A stretch of DNA of 41,694 bases, taken from assembly GCA_000371745.1 (NCBI GenBank), contig AQUH01000004.1, positions 1-41,694 of the forward strand, written 5' to 3'. This document shows, one piece after another, positions 23,828 through 32,883 of this stretch. The notes under the pieces are model-generated. The model was given only the letters and a program-made list of their open reading frames with translations, searched no databases and had not been told where the DNA came from. The number at the start of each line of letters is the position of its first letter. Positions within the stretch are counted from its first letter, which is position 1. A program made the position numbers and the translations under genes. This stretch comes from an alpha proteobacterium SCGC AAA280-B11 (lineage in GTDB: Bacteria > Pseudomonadota > Alphaproteobacteria > Pelagibacterales > Pelagibacteraceae).

Positions 23828-24858
23828 TATTCTAATCCTACAGTTTCTTTCAAACCTAATCTTATATTCATATTTTGAACTGCCTGCCCTGCAGCTCCTT
23901 TAACTAAATTATCAATAGAACTTACAATAATTAATTGATTTTTATTTCTTCCAGAGAAAACATTAATATTACAATTATTAGTATTATTAACATTGTTTGT
24001 GTTTACAAATTTTCCGTATGGTAAAACTTTTACAAAATTGCTTTTTTTGTAAAATTTACTCAAATATTGATGAACTTTTTTCACGCTAATATTTTTTTTA
24101 AGATCGGCGTATATTGTCGTCACTATACCTCTAAAAGTTGGAATTAAATGAGGAGTAAATTCAACTTTTAAATCGCTAGAAACTTTTCCAAACAATTTTA
24201 AACCCTGATCAATTTCAGGCATGTGTCTATGATTACCCACACCATAAGCTGCAATATTTTTATTAATATTAGGATAGAGTTTTTTATCAGCAGTTTTTTT
24301 GCCAGCTCCAGAATAACCAGATTTAGAATCTATAATTATTTTTGAAGTTTTAATTGTTTTATTTAACAATAAAGGAATAAGGGCTAGTTGAGCTGATGTT
24401 GGATAGCACCCTGGACAAGAAATTATATTACTTTTTTCAATATCTTTTCTTGCAAATTCAGAAAGTCCATAAACAGAATATTTTTGATTATCGACCGCAT
24501 AATGTTTTAGTCCGTACCATTTTTCATAAACCTTAACATCTGAAAATCTAAAATCAGCTGATAAATCAATTAAAATTTGATGAGGAGAAATATTATTAGA
24601 CAATAATTGCGCTTCTCCATGTGGCAATGCAGAAAAAATTATATCAACGTCACTTAAATCTACTTTTTTAACATCAGATATTAAAGGTAATTTTTTTTTA
24701 ATCTTATTTTTTAAAAAAGAATTAACTGATTTTCCAATAGATCCTCTTGAGCACAAGTATTTAAGATTAATAAATTTATGATTACTTAATATTTTAGTAA
24801 GTTCTAAACCAACAAATCCTGAGGCTCCATTAATTAAAACGTTATATTTTTCAGACAT
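23827..24858 (-). CDS. argC: N-acetyl-gamma-glutamyl-phosphate reductase
   Basis: Third step of arginine synthesis, NADPH-dependent. The 343 residues fit the long ArgC type. INGASGFVGLELTKIL is the nucleotide-binding loop, FSALPHGEAQ and IDLSADFRF follow, and the catalytic Cys lies in SCPGCYPTSAQLALIPLL (about 145-160). SGYSGAGKK and VGNHRHMPEIDQ are also diagnostic. It lies 57 bases downstream of rpsI and touches hom by one base; rplM-rpsI-argC may be a single transcript. Confidence 0.95.
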   Translation of the reverse strand: MSEKYNVLINGASGFVGLELTKILSNHKFINLKYLCSRGSIGKSVNSFLKNKIKKKLPLISDVKKVDLSDVDIIFSALPHGEAQLLSNNISPHQILIDLSADFRFSDVKVYEKWYGLKHYAVDNQKYSVYGLSEFARKDIEKSNIISCPGCYPTSAQLALIPLLLNKTIKTSKIIIDSKSGYSGAGKKTADKKLYPNINKNIAAYGVGNHRHMPEIDQGLKLFGKVSSDLKVEFTPHLIPTFRGIVTTIYADLKKNISVKKVHQYLSKFYKKSNFVKVLPYGKFVNTNNVNNTNNCNINVFSGRNKNQLIIVSSIDNLVKGAAGQAVQNMNIRLGLKETVGLE

Positions 24859-24915
24859 GATCTGTATTTATAAGAAGTTGTAAATGACTTAAAGAATAAA
24901 ATTAGTCTATGTAGA

Positions 24916-25326
24916 CTAACGTTTAGAGAACTGGAATCTTCTTCTAGCTTTTTTCTGACCGTATTTTTTTCTTTCAACTTTTCTTGAATCTCTTGTTAAT
25001 AACTTTTCTTTTTTTAATGTCTTTCTTAATGTTCCATCTAAAACAAACAAAGCTTTAGATATACCTAAAGACACAGCTCCAGCTTGACCAGTTAAACCAC
25101 CACCTTTAACAGTGCAATTAACATCGTATCCATTATTTTTATTTATTACATTAAATGGCTTTTCAATACTAAGTTGTAAAACTGGGCGTTTAAAATATTC
25201 ATTATATTTTTTTCCGTTTACTATGATAGTTCCAGAACCTGCTTTTAACCAAACTCTAGCTATAGAGCTTTTTCTTTTTCCAGTTGCGTAAAATCTATTG
25301 TCTGAAACAGCTAAACTTTGAACCAT
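24916..25326 (-). CDS. rpsI: 30S ribosomal protein S9
   Basis: Small-subunit protein whose C-terminal tail reaches the P-site tRNA. The 136-residue length and sequence ([58 protein letters not shown]) are clear; the tail ends RRRFQFSKR with the near-invariant SKR. The start [19 protein letters not shown] is an N-terminal extension usual in alphaproteobacteria. It follows rplM with a 4-base gap. Confidence 0.97.
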   Translation of the reverse strand: MVQSLAVSDNRFYATGKRKSSIARVWLKAGSGTIIVNGKKYNEYFKRPVLQLSIEKPFNVINKNNGYDVNCTVKGGGLTGQAGAVSLGISKALFVLDGTLRKTLKKEKLLTRDSRKVERKKYGQKKARRRFQFSKR

Positions 25327-25330
25327 ATAA

Positions 25331-25786
25331 TTAATTTAAAGAATTTTTTTTATTTCTAGATTTAAAATCAAAGTCTACAGCCTTTTGCGTTTCATGAGGA
25401 TGTTTATCATCATTATAAACTTTTAAATTTCCTAATTGTTTTCTACCTAGTGGTCCTCTTGGCAACATTCTCTTAACAGCTAGTTTAATAATTCTAGATG
25501 GATCTTTTTGAAGAATTTTATCAGGAGTAGTTTCTTTAATACCACCTGGAAAGCCAGTGTGCTTATAATAAATCTTTTTAGAAAATTTTTTACCTGTAAA
25601 TTTAATTTTTCTTGCATTAGTTACAATCACAAAATCACCATCATCCATATTTGGAGTAAAGCTAGTTTTTTTTGTTCCTCTTAAAATCTTAGTAATTTCA
25701 GAAGCTAATCTGCCAACAATTAAGTTTGTTGCATCAATCTTGTACCAGTTTTTTTTAACTTCTTTTTTTTTTATAAATTCAGTCAT
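25331..25786 (-). CDS. rplM: 50S ribosomal protein L13
   Basis: Early-assembly large-subunit protein. The 151 residues contain [46 protein letters not shown] and [21 protein letters not shown], all hallmarks of L13. It is first in the rplM-rpsI operon and is preceded by a strong promoter only a few bases upstream, implying a very short leader. Confidence 0.97.
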   Translation of the reverse strand: MTEFIKKKEVKKNWYKIDATNLIVGRLASEITKILRGTKKTSFTPNMDDGDFVIVTNARKIKFTGKKFSKKIYYKHTGFPGGIKETTPDKILQKDPSRIIKLAVKRMLPRGPLGRKQLGNLKVYNDDKHPHETQKAVDFDFKSRNKKNSLN

Positions 25787-25800
25787 AAAGGAACGGAATA

Positions 25801-25827
25801 AATATATTTTGCCTATAATTATGTCAA
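25801..25827 (-). promoter_or_regulatory. promoter of rplM-rpsI
   Basis: Minus-strand TTGACA (25822-25827) is a perfect -35. TATATT (25801-25806) lies 15 bases on, or TATTTA (25799-25804) 17 bases on. Transcription would start within about ten bases of the rplM ATG at 25786, so the mRNA is nearly leaderless, in line with the missing Shine-Dalgarno site. Confidence 0.6.
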
Positions 25828-25847
25828 ATAGATTAAGGTAATTTTTA

Positions 25848-26873
25848 TTATTTTTTGGAGATTGATACTTGATAAAATAGATAAATTATCGAAAAAAGTA
25901 AAAAAATTGAACCTAGTTGATGAAGACTGGCAATATATATTTTATGACCACTAATTAAAACCAGAATACCAAGAAGTGCTTGAAAGATTATTGCTGATAA
26001 GACAATTAACAAATACTTTAAATTAATAATTTTTTTTTTCTCCAAGTAAAAGAAAATAAAAATAAAAAATAATATTATAAAATAAGCAACAATCCTGTGT
26101 AAGAATTGAACATGGGAAGGACTAGAATAAGATTTTGAATTTAAAAATTCTTTAATCAAAACATCATCTGGTACAAAATTTCCATTCATTAACGGCCAGG
26201 TTTGGTATATTTTTGCAGCATCAAGTCCAGAAACAAAAGCTCCAATTGCGATTTGAAAAAAAACAATAATTAGAAAAGAAAGAATTAAATAAGAATAAAA
26301 ATTTAGATTAATTTTTTTAATATCTCTAAATAAAATAGAAAAAAATAGTAATGATAAAATAATTTGAGCTCCTAATAAATGAGCTGACAATCTAAAATGG
26401 CTAACATCCGTATTTGTGATTAAACCGCTTTTAACCATATACCAACCTAAAAAACCCTGAAAAAAAAATAATGAAGAGATTATTGAATAAAATAAAATTT
26501 GTTTAAAATTAAAAATTTTTTTTATAAGAAAATATATGAAGGGTAGAATAAATACTAAAGAAGCTAATCTTGCTAATAATCGATGAATATATTCCCACCA
26601 AAAAATATATTTAAATTCAGCCAAGGACATTCCAAAATTAATTTTTTTGTATTGAGGAATCTCTTTGTATAAAGCAAAATAATATTGCCATTTCTTATCT
26701 GTTAGTGGAGGTAAAATTCCACTAAACAATTCCCAATTAGTTATTGAAAGTCCAGATTCTGTTAATCGTGTAAGGCCACCAACAAAGATAAGTGATGAAA
26801 CTAAAAATAAAGATAAATACAACCAAATAGTAACATGAGTATTATTTTTATTTAGATTATTTGTATTTAACAT
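25848..26873 (-). CDS. ctaA: heme A synthase (COX15/CtaA)
   Basis: Inner-membrane enzyme that oxidises heme O to heme A for the aa3-type cytochrome oxidase. The 341 residues hold about eight membrane helices. Diagnostic pieces are FVGGLTRLTESGLSI at the first helix, ITNWELFSGILPPL, WEYIHRLLARL (heme ligand His), VDRNVSHFRLSAHL-type (TNTDVSHFRLSAHL), ALVSGLDAAKIYQTWPLM-like GAFVSGLDAAKIYQTWPLMNG, and HRIVAYF and HQLGSIFLL (further His ligands). It matches the alphaproteobacterial/mitochondrial type. It is divergent from the chorismate mutase gene. Confidence 0.95.
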   Translation of the reverse strand: MLNTNNLNKNNTHVTIWLYLSLFLVSSLIFVGGLTRLTESGLSITNWELFSGILPPLTDKKWQYYFALYKEIPQYKKINFGMSLAEFKYIFWWEYIHRLLARLASLVFILPFIYFLIKKIFNFKQILFYSIISSLFFFQGFLGWYMVKSGLITNTDVSHFRLSAHLLGAQIILSLLFFSILFRDIKKINLNFYSYLILSFLIIVFFQIAIGAFVSGLDAAKIYQTWPLMNGNFVPDDVLIKEFLNSKSYSSPSHVQFLHRIVAYFIILFFIFIFFYLEKKKIINLKYLLIVLSAIIFQALLGILVLISGHKIYIASLHQLGSIFLLFSIIYLFYQVSISKK

Positions 26874-26916
26874 TATAAATTAGTACTTAACTTATCTTTA
26901 TTTTAAAACAGTTTTA

Positions 26917-27189
26917 ATGTCGCAAAGAAAAATTATAAAAATTCGTTCTACTATTGATGCTATTGATAAGCAAATTGTTAAACTGCTTGGTCTAAGAAAG
27001 AAGCAAGTTTTGAAAATTGCTAAGTATAAGAATAAAAAAACTATCGTTGATAAAAAAAGAATTAATCAAGTAATGAAAAAAATTAAAGCTGAAGCCAAAA
27101 AAAATAAAGTTGATTTTTCGTTAGTAAAAGATTTTTGGGATAAATTAATTAAATATTCTATAAAATTAGAAAAAAAAATAGTTAAGTAA
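26917..27189 (+). CDS. chorismate mutase, AroQ type
   Basis: Small all-helical chorismate mutase that makes prephenate for Phe and Tyr. The 90-residue product carries RSTIDAIDKQIVKLLGLRKKQVLKIAKYK (the R-x3-D-x-ID-x3-L-x2-R pattern of helix 1 with the first active-site Arg and Lys) and the second helix VKDFWDKLIKYSIKLE. As a free-standing minimal domain it is comparable to alphaproteobacterial monofunctional mutases. It faces rpmG convergently with a 3-base gap. Confidence 0.87.
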   Translation: MSQRKIIKIRSTIDAIDKQIVKLLGLRKKQVLKIAKYKNKKTIVDKKRINQVMKKIKAEAKKNKVDFSLVKDFWDKLIKYSIKLEKKIVK

Positions 27190-27192
27190 GAG

Positions 27193-27384
27193 CTACTTGC
27201 TATGTGGAGGAAGTTTTTTTTCTACAAACCATTCATGTTTACGTGTTGAGGGATTGTATTTCTTAACTCTTAATTTTATTTTAGCCTTTTCACCTGCTGT
27301 AGGTTTTTTTACATAATAATTAAAAGCGCTATTTGGTTTTAATTCAGGAACTAATCTTACTTTTATCGATGTTTTTTTAGCCAT
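27193..27384 (-). CDS. rpmG: 50S ribosomal protein L33
   Basis: Large-subunit protein near the E site. The 63-residue product has AKKTSIKVRLVPELKPNSAF, YYVKKPT, then LRVKKYNPSTRKHEWFVEKKL, matching L33 (family LxKFDPxxRKHVxYKE). It lacks the CxxC pairs of the zinc-binding type, so it is the zinc-independent form. It has a somewhat longer middle and tail than the E. coli protein. Its ATG abuts the merR stop directly. Confidence 0.88.
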   Translation of the reverse strand: MAKKTSIKVRLVPELKPNSAFNYYVKKPTAGEKAKIKLRVKKYNPSTRKHEWFVEKKLPPHSK

Positions 27385-27771
27385 TTAAGAGAGATTTTTT
27401 AATTCAGTAATAATTTTTTTAATTCTAATTAGCTTTTCTTTTTTATCAAATAAATTGTTAGTGCTTATATCTTTTCTCTCAAAATCGTCAACTTCAATAT
27501 CATTTATATTATTTTCTATTATTTTTTTAGCACCCTTTATGGTCAAGCCTTTATCTTTTAAAAGATAATGAATTTTTTTTAAAAGCTTAATATTTTCTTG
27601 CGTATAATATCTTCTACCTTTAGCTCTTAATTTCGGTCTTAATTGTGGAAACTCTTTCTCCCAAAATCTTAAAATATAAGTCTTTGCCTTGCCCGTTTCT
27701 AACTCAATAAGATTTAGTTCTTTGGCTACCTCGCCTATCGTTTTTAAAGCTTCAGCTGACTTCTCCGACAT
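27385..27771 (-). CDS. MerR family transcriptional regulator
   Basis: A 128-residue DNA-binding protein with an N-terminal MerR helix-turn-helix and wing: TIGEVAKELNL, ILRFWEKEFPQLRP (the R-x-W-E-x2-F-x2-L pattern) and GRRYYTQENIKLLKKIHYLLKDKGLTIKGAKKII. A short helical tail follows, with no obvious metal- or drug-binding Cys. The ihfA-merR order is conserved in alphaproteobacteria. Its start lies 20 bases inside the end of ihfA; target genes are unknown. Confidence 0.9.
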   Translation of the reverse strand: MSEKSAEALKTIGEVAKELNLIELETGKAKTYILRFWEKEFPQLRPKLRAKGRRYYTQENIKLLKKIHYLLKDKGLTIKGAKKIIENNINDIEVDDFERKDISTNNLFDKKEKLIRIKKIITELKNLS

Positions 27772-28063
27772 TTATATTTTTATTAATTTTATTTTTTAAA
27801 ATTTTAGAAGGCTTAAAAGTGACTACAACCCTGCTTGATATAACCTTTTTTTCTTTAGTTTTTGGATTTCTTCCTATTCTTTCATTTTTATAACGAATAT
27901 TAAACGAACCAAAATTAGCTATTTTGACTTTATTCTTTTTTTCAAGCTGCAAAGAAATAAACTCAAAAATATCATCAATAAAATTTGAAGCTTCTACTTT
28001 TGAAATACCCAGTTCTTTATAAACTAGATCAGATAAATATTGTCTTGTGATTGCAGTTGTCAC
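27752..28063 (-). CDS. ihfA: integration host factor subunit alpha
   Basis: DNA-bending protein that pairs with IhfB and shapes recombination, replication and transcription complexes. The 103 residues show SDLVYKELGISKVEASNFIDDIFEFI, KIANFGSFNIRYKNERIGRNPKTKEKKVISSRVVVTFKPSK; the RIGRNPKT arm with intercalating Pro is intact. It lies between plsX (10 bases upstream) and merR (20-base overlap). As a usual cofactor of tyrosine recombinases it could assist the integrase at 6561, which is inference. Confidence 0.94.
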   Translation of the reverse strand: MTTAITRQYLSDLVYKELGISKVEASNFIDDIFEFISLQLEKKNKVKIANFGSFNIRYKNERIGRNPKTKEKKVISSRVVVTFKPSKILKNKINKNINVGEVS

Positions 28064-28073
28064 AAATTTTTAT

Positions 28074-29072
28074 TTATAAATTTTTTTGTATTTGATCCTG
28101 TAAATTACCATCTAAAATATCATAGCACAATTTAATAGAATGATAAAAACCAATATAATCTGTGCTCCCGTGACTTTTTACAACCGGTGATGTAAGTCCT
28201 AAAAATATTCCTCCATTATATTTTCTTGGATCTAGATCGTTTTTAATGCTGTTAAAAATTTTAAATGACAATAAATAAATAAATTTTGAATACCAAGTTT
28301 TAACAAATTTTTCTTTAACAAGAGCTGCAATATATTTAGCAGTACCTTCTGCTGTCTTTAAAGCTATATTACCTGAAAATCCATCCGTAACTATTACGTC
28401 TACATTGCCATCTTTTATATGATTTCCTTCTATGAAGCCGGTAAATGAAAAACTATCACTATTAATCTGTTTTAATTCGTGCAAACTTTTCTTTAATAGA
28501 TCGCTTCCTTTGCTTTCTTCACTTCCAATATTTAATAATGCAACAGTTGGTTTATCTTTTTTGAAAACTGCCCTATACAAAGCTGCTCCTAATTTGGAAA
28601 AATCTACTAAATTTTTTATACTACAGTCAATATTTGCGCCTAAATCTAGAACAACACTTAATCCTTTGTGTGATGGCCACATAGACGCTAAAGCAGGTTT
28701 GTCTATACCTTCTATTTTATCCAAAATTAATCTGGACATTACAAGCAATGCCGCAGTATTGCCTGCTGATATTGCTATGTCGGCATTTTTGTTTTTTAAA
28801 GCTGTCAAAGCTAACCACATGCTAGAATTTTTTCCATTTTTAACAGCCTCTAAAGGAGACTCGTGGTCTAAAACTTTTTCATTTGTATGAACAATAGTAC
28901 TTGCAGTACCAACTAAAGGATATTTTTCTAAAATAGGATTTATCAGGTCTCTATTTCCAAATACTAGAAATTTTAAATCTTGATTACCTTGTAGGAATAA
29001 ATCTAAACCTTTAATAACTTTTAAGGGAGATTCATCTCCACCCATTGCATCAACTGCAACTGTAAATTTCAT
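28074..29072 (-). CDS. plsX: phosphate acyltransferase PlsX
   Basis: Makes acyl-phosphate from acyl-ACP for phospholipid synthesis. The 332 residues include VDAMGGDESPLKVI, AGNTAALLVMSRL, MWPSHKGLSVVLDLGAN, ALLNIGSEESKGSDL, DVIVTDGFSGNIALKTAEG and GIFLGLTSPVVKSHGS, all PlsX marks. It lies in the conserved rpmF-plsX-ihfA order, 24 bases downstream of rpmF. Confidence 0.96.
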   Translation of the reverse strand: MKFTVAVDAMGGDESPLKVIKGLDLFLQGNQDLKFLVFGNRDLINPILEKYPLVGTASTIVHTNEKVLDHESPLEAVKNGKNSSMWLALTALKNKNADIAISAGNTAALLVMSRLILDKIEGIDKPALASMWPSHKGLSVVLDLGANIDCSIKNLVDFSKLGAALYRAVFKKDKPTVALLNIGSEESKGSDLLKKSLHELKQINSDSFSFTGFIEGNHIKDGNVDVIVTDGFSGNIALKTAEGTAKYIAALVKEKFVKTWYSKFIYLLSFKIFNSIKNDLDPRKYNGGIFLGLTSPVVKSHGSTDYIGFYHSIKLCYDILDGNLQDQIQKNL

Positions 29073-29096
29073 TTAAATAATTAAATATTTATTGAT

Positions 29097-29276
29097 TTAA
29101 GCTTTAGGCTTAAAAATTTGTTTACCATTATAGATTCCGGTTTTTTCATCTACGTGATGCGGAAGTCTATATTCACCACTTTTTTTATCTTCTATAACGT
29201 TTGCAAAATTTACAGCGTGATGAGATCTTCTTAAATTTCTTCTAGCTTTCGACGTTTTGCGCTTAGGTACAGCCAT
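29097..29276 (-). CDS. rpmF: 50S ribosomal protein L32
   Basis: Only 59 residues: MAVPKRKTSKARRNLRRSHH at the start is the L32 signature, then VIEDKKSGEYRLPHHVDEKTGIYNGK, which fits the family pattern ahead of plsX. It lacks the zinc Cys pairs, as usual in alphaproteobacteria. The start codon is at 29276, and it is the first gene of the rpmF-plsX-ihfA-merR-rpmG series. The 149 bases between it and bamE must contain both divergent promoters; I see no clear one. Confidence 0.96.
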   Translation of the reverse strand: MAVPKRKTSKARRNLRRSHHAVNFANVIEDKKSGEYRLPHHVDEKTGIYNGKQIFKPKA

Positions 29277-29425
29277 TTAAATAATAATAATGTTAAAACA
29301 AGGCATCTCAATATCATTTGTAAGCAATAAATCAACATTGTTAATAATCATTGATTAGATAGTAAAATTTTATAAATAAATTCTAATTTAGTAAAATTAA
29401 CTAATTATGATAGTGTTTTTTAGCA

Positions 29426-29875
29426 ATGAAAATTTCATTATATAAATATATTTCAATATTTTTATTTTTATATTCCTGCAACACAATTGATGAACTTCAT
29501 GGAATTGATAATTTAAAACTTCAATCAGAATCTCTTAAAATAAACACCACAAATTCTAATGATGTATTAAATTTAATTGGCCCCCCACAAAGCATAGGAC
29601 TTAAAAATGAAAATATTTGGTATTATAACGAAGTTCATCAAACCAGAAGTAAGTTTGGTGAAAAAATTATCACTGAAAGTAACACCCTAAGATTAGAGTT
29701 TGATAATCTTGGCATACTTAGAAAGCTTAATTTTTTAGATAAAAATGCTCTAAGCAAAAATACATTCAACGAAGAGCAAACTTTAAGCCTTGGAAAAGAC
29801 TCAAGTTTTTTATCTAGTTTTTTAGCAAGTATGAGACAACGAGCTAAAAACTATGGAAAAGCTAACGAGCAATAA
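29426..29875 (+). CDS. bamE: BamE/SmpA-like outer-membrane assembly lipoprotein
   Basis: Lipoprotein of the Bam complex that inserts outer-membrane proteins. The 149 residues begin with a lipoprotein signal ending in the lipobox LYSC, lipid Cys near residue 18. The SmpA/OmlA domain follows: [18 protein letters not shown] (V-x2-LGxPx) and [16 protein letters not shown], then [17 protein letters not shown]. The C-terminal 40 residues are low-complexity and not part of the fold. It is divergent from rpmF, and its last 14 bases overlap the convergent hppA. Confidence 0.87.
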   Translation: MKISLYKYISIFLFLYSCNTIDELHGIDNLKLQSESLKINTTNSNDVLNLIGPPQSIGLKNENIWYYNEVHQTRSKFGEKIITESNTLRLEFDNLGILRKLNFLDKNALSKNTFNEEQTLSLGKDSSFLSSFLASMRQRAKNYGKANEQ

Positions 29876-31964
29876 TCGCAAGCAATAATAAAGCTACAAT
29901 ATTTGTAATCTTAATCATTGGATTAACTGCCGGACCAGCTGTATCTTTATAAGGATCTCCAACTGTATCTCCTGTTACCGCAGCTTTGTGAGCATCGGAA
30001 CCTTTTCCACCATGATGTCCGTCTTCAATATATTTCTTTGCATTATCCCATGCACCGCCGCCAGCTGTCATTGATACTGCTAAGAAAAATCCAGTAACAA
30101 TTACTCCAAGCAACATAGCTCCTAAAGCGGATAAAGCTGAAGAAGTTCCTGCAATTTTATAAATTATAATATAAAGAACTATTGGAGACAAAACCGGTAA
30201 CAAAGAAGGAATAATCATTTCTTTGATTGCAGCTTTAGTTAAAATATCTACAGCATTTCTGTAATCTGGTTTCTGTTTATTTTTCATAATACCAGGCCAT
30301 TTTTTAAACTGTCTTCTAACTTCAATAACTACAGCTCCTCCTGCTCTTCCAACTGCTTGCATTCCCATAGAAGCAAATAGATATGGAAGTAAACCTCCAA
30401 TTAACAAACCGATAACAACGTATGGATTTGATAAATCAAAATTTACAACAATTCCCTTTAATGCTGACCCTTGAGTTAAAGAAAAATGTTTAATGTCTTC
30501 TGTGTAAGCAGCAAATAAAACTAAAGCTCCAAGACCAGCAGAACCGATTGCATATCCTTTTGTTATAGCTTTTGTAGTATTTCCAACTGCATCAAGAGCG
30601 TCAGTAACTTTTCTAACATTAGCAGGTAAGTTACTCATTTGTGCTATTCCTCCAGCATTATCTGTAACTGGTCCATACGCATCTAAAGCAACTACCATTC
30701 CTGTTAATGCTAACATTGTAGTAACGGCAATTGCAATTCCATACAAGCCAGCGATCAAATAAGTTGATAAAATTCCAGCTACAATAATTAAAGCTGGTAA
30801 TGCTGTTGCTTCCATTGATACAGCCAAACCTTGAATTACGTTTGTACCATGTCCTGTTGTTGAAGACTTCGCGATTGATTTAACAGGGTTATAAGCTGTG
30901 CTAGTGTAATATTCCGTAACCCAAATTAACAATCCTGTAATCACTAGACCAATTACTCCGCAATAATACAATTTAAGTCCAGTAAAACTAAGAGTTCCTA
31001 CTTTATATACTTTAGTTAATCCAATAACATGCTGAGTAACCGGATATAAAACTATCAAAGATAAAATCGCTGAAACGATAAAACCTTTGTATAAAGCACC
31101 CATAATACTTTTATTAGATCCTAATCTTACAAAGTAAGTTCCAATAATAGATGTAATTAAACAGCTACCCGCAATTGATAATGGGTAAATAAGCATGCTT
31201 AAATTTCCAGAGAAAAATATTGATGCCAAAACCATAGTAGCAACAATTGTAACGGCATAAGTTTCAAATAAATCTGCAGCCATTCCAGCGCAATCTCCTA
31301 CGTTATCACCCACATTGTCAGCTATAACCGCTGGATTTCTAGGATCATCCTCAGGGATTCCGGCTTCAACTTTTCCAACTAAGTCAGCACCAACGTCTGC
31401 TCCTTTAGTAAAAATTCCCCCACCTAATCTTGCGAAAATTGAAATTAATGAAGCACCAAATCCTAATGCTACAAGAGCATTTGAAATTTCTCTTTCATTA
31501 ATTTTTAATTCTAAAAGTATCCAGTAATAAACAGCGATGGCAAGTAAAGCTAAACCAGCAACTAACATTCCTGTTAAAGCACCTGACTTGAAAGATATTC
31601 TTAAACCTTCTGCTAAACTTTTTCTTGAAGCCTCAGCAGTTCTTACGTTAGCTTGTACTGAAATTAACATTCCAGCATAGCCTGCTATTCCTGATAAAAA
31701 AGCTCCAATAAAATAACCAAGTCCAACCCAAGCACTAAATAAATAAATTACAACAACAAGAACTACCGCACCAACAATTGCTATAGTTGTGTACTGACGA
31801 TTTAAATATGCTCTAGCTCCTATTTGAATAGCACCAGCAATTTCTTTCATTCTTGCATTTCCTGAACTTGCTGACAAAATTTGAACGCCAGTTATATAAG
31901 CAAAAATAATTGATATAATTCCACTAAGGATTATTAAATTTAATACGAAACTTGGATTAAGCAT
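29862..31964 (-). CDS. hppA: proton-translocating pyrophosphatase, potassium-independent
   Basis: Inner-membrane ion pump using pyrophosphate to export protons. The 700 residues have about 16 membrane helices. The substrate loops are intact: [40 protein letters not shown], and the last loop with [17 protein letters not shown]. The cation selector reads [10 protein letters not shown]: Lys rather than Ala after GNTT marks the potassium-independent H+-PPase class. Common in SAR11-like bacteria as an energy-saving system. An inverted repeat lies about 40 bases upstream of its start. Confidence 0.96.
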   Translation of the reverse strand: MLNPSFVLNLIILSGIISIIFAYITGVQILSASSGNARMKEIAGAIQIGARAYLNRQYTTIAIVGAVVLVVVIYLFSAWVGLGYFIGAFLSGIAGYAGMLISVQANVRTAEASRKSLAEGLRISFKSGALTGMLVAGLALLAIAVYYWILLELKINEREISNALVALGFGASLISIFARLGGGIFTKGADVGADLVGKVEAGIPEDDPRNPAVIADNVGDNVGDCAGMAADLFETYAVTIVATMVLASIFFSGNLSMLIYPLSIAGSCLITSIIGTYFVRLGSNKSIMGALYKGFIVSAILSLIVLYPVTQHVIGLTKVYKVGTLSFTGLKLYYCGVIGLVITGLLIWVTEYYTSTAYNPVKSIAKSSTTGHGTNVIQGLAVSMEATALPALIIVAGILSTYLIAGLYGIAIAVTTMLALTGMVVALDAYGPVTDNAGGIAQMSNLPANVRKVTDALDAVGNTTKAITKGYAIGSAGLGALVLFAAYTEDIKHFSLTQGSALKGIVVNFDLSNPYVVIGLLIGGLLPYLFASMGMQAVGRAGGAVVIEVRRQFKKWPGIMKNKQKPDYRNAVDILTKAAIKEMIIPSLLPVLSPIVLYIIIYKIAGTSSALSALGAMLLGVIVTGFFLAVSMTAGGGAWDNAKKYIEDGHHGGKGSDAHKAAVTGDTVGDPYKDTAGPAVNPMIKITNIVALLLLAIIAR

Positions 31965-32001
31965 AATTATAGACTTTTAGTTGGTTAGGTTAACGAGAAC
32001 C

Positions 32002-32021
32002 ATGTAATTGCCAAATTACAT
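32002..32021. promoter_or_regulatory. inverted repeat upstream of hppA
   Basis: ATGTAATT and AATTACAT form a perfect 8-bp inverted repeat around GCCA, 37 bases before the hppA ATG. There is no T run on the hppA-facing side, so it is more likely an operator or 5' leader hairpin than the nusB terminator. Confidence 0.4.
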
Positions 32022-32080
32022 CAATAAAATCAATCTTTTTTATTCAAAAATCTTTAAATTAAATAGAAAACTTTGCGTAA

Positions 32081-32461
32081 TTAAACGCTTTTTGCAATTT
32101 TATCTAGAACTGCATTAATAATGTTCTTTTGTTTGTCATTGAGAAACATTTTAGTAATTTTTAAATACTCATCAATCACAACCTTGAATGGTGTCTTTTT
32201 GTAAAAGAAAATTTCATAAATTGCAGATTTTAATATTATAGAAAATATTATTTCAAAGTTCTTAAGATCAAATTTTTTATCTAAAAAATTTATTAGTTTT
32301 TCCTCTAATAAAGAATTATTTTCTATTACTCCATTGCAGATTTTTTTTATGAATCTTTTGTAAGGATTCTTAAAATCAAATAATAATTTTTCTTGGTTTA
32401 TATAATGACTATACAGAAGTTGTACTATTATTAATCTTGAAGTATTTTTAACGTTAGTCAT
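32081..32461 (-). CDS. nusB: transcription antitermination factor NusB
   Basis: RNA-binding antitermination factor acting with NusE on rRNA operons. The short 126-residue protein has an all-helical NusB fold. Visible marks are SRLIIVQLLYSHYI near the N terminus (R-x2-A-hQ-hLY in the family), LKSAIYEIFFYKKTPFKVVIDEYLKITKMF and KQKNIINAVLDKIAK, the latter matching VINEhhxhAkxa and FVNAVLDxhA. Location after ribH, with one shared base, is the classical ribH-nusB pair. Confidence 0.9.
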   Translation of the reverse strand: MTNVKNTSRLIIVQLLYSHYINQEKLLFDFKNPYKRFIKKICNGVIENNSLLEEKLINFLDKKFDLKNFEIIFSIILKSAIYEIFFYKKTPFKVVIDEYLKITKMFLNDKQKNIINAVLDKIAKSV

Positions 32462-32883
32462 TAATGTTTATAAATAGAATTATAAACACTCAATGCAGCG
32501 TGGGTAGCTTCTCCACCTTTATTTTTTAATTTAGGATCGCACCTAACTTCTGCTTGTTTTGGGGTATTACAATTTAATACACCGTTAGAAACTGGAACAT
32601 TATATTTTATAGAAATTTCTAACAATTTATCTGATACGGACTGACTAATAATATCAAAGTGTGGAGTTTCGCCTTTAATTATACATCCAAGAGCTATGCA
32701 AAAAGCGTATTTCTTATCTTTTAACAATATATTTAATAGTTGTGGTATCTCATAAGCTCCTGTCACTGAATAATGTCTAACATCAAATAATTTTTTATCT
32801 AATTTTTTTAAGGCACCAGCTAAAAGTTGTTTTTCAAAATTTTTATAGAATGATGAACTAATTATTAATACTTTTTTTTTCAT
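32461..32883 (-). CDS. ribH: 6,7-dimethyl-8-ribityllumazine synthase
   Basis: Penultimate step of riboflavin synthesis, condensing the ribityl-uracil with dihydroxybutanone phosphate. The 140 residues include SSFYKNFEKQLLAGAL, VTGAYEIPQLLN (family GAFEIP), ALGCIIKGETPHFDIIS and VPVSNGVLNCNTPKQAEVR, with GGEATHAAL near the end. Its start overlaps ribB by four bases and its stop overlaps nusB by one. Confidence 0.95.
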   Translation of the reverse strand: MKKKVLIISSSFYKNFEKQLLAGALKKLDKKLFDVRHYSVTGAYEIPQLLNILLKDKKYAFCIALGCIIKGETPHFDIISQSVSDKLLEISIKYNVPVSNGVLNCNTPKQAEVRCDPKLKNKGGEATHAALSVYNSIYKH

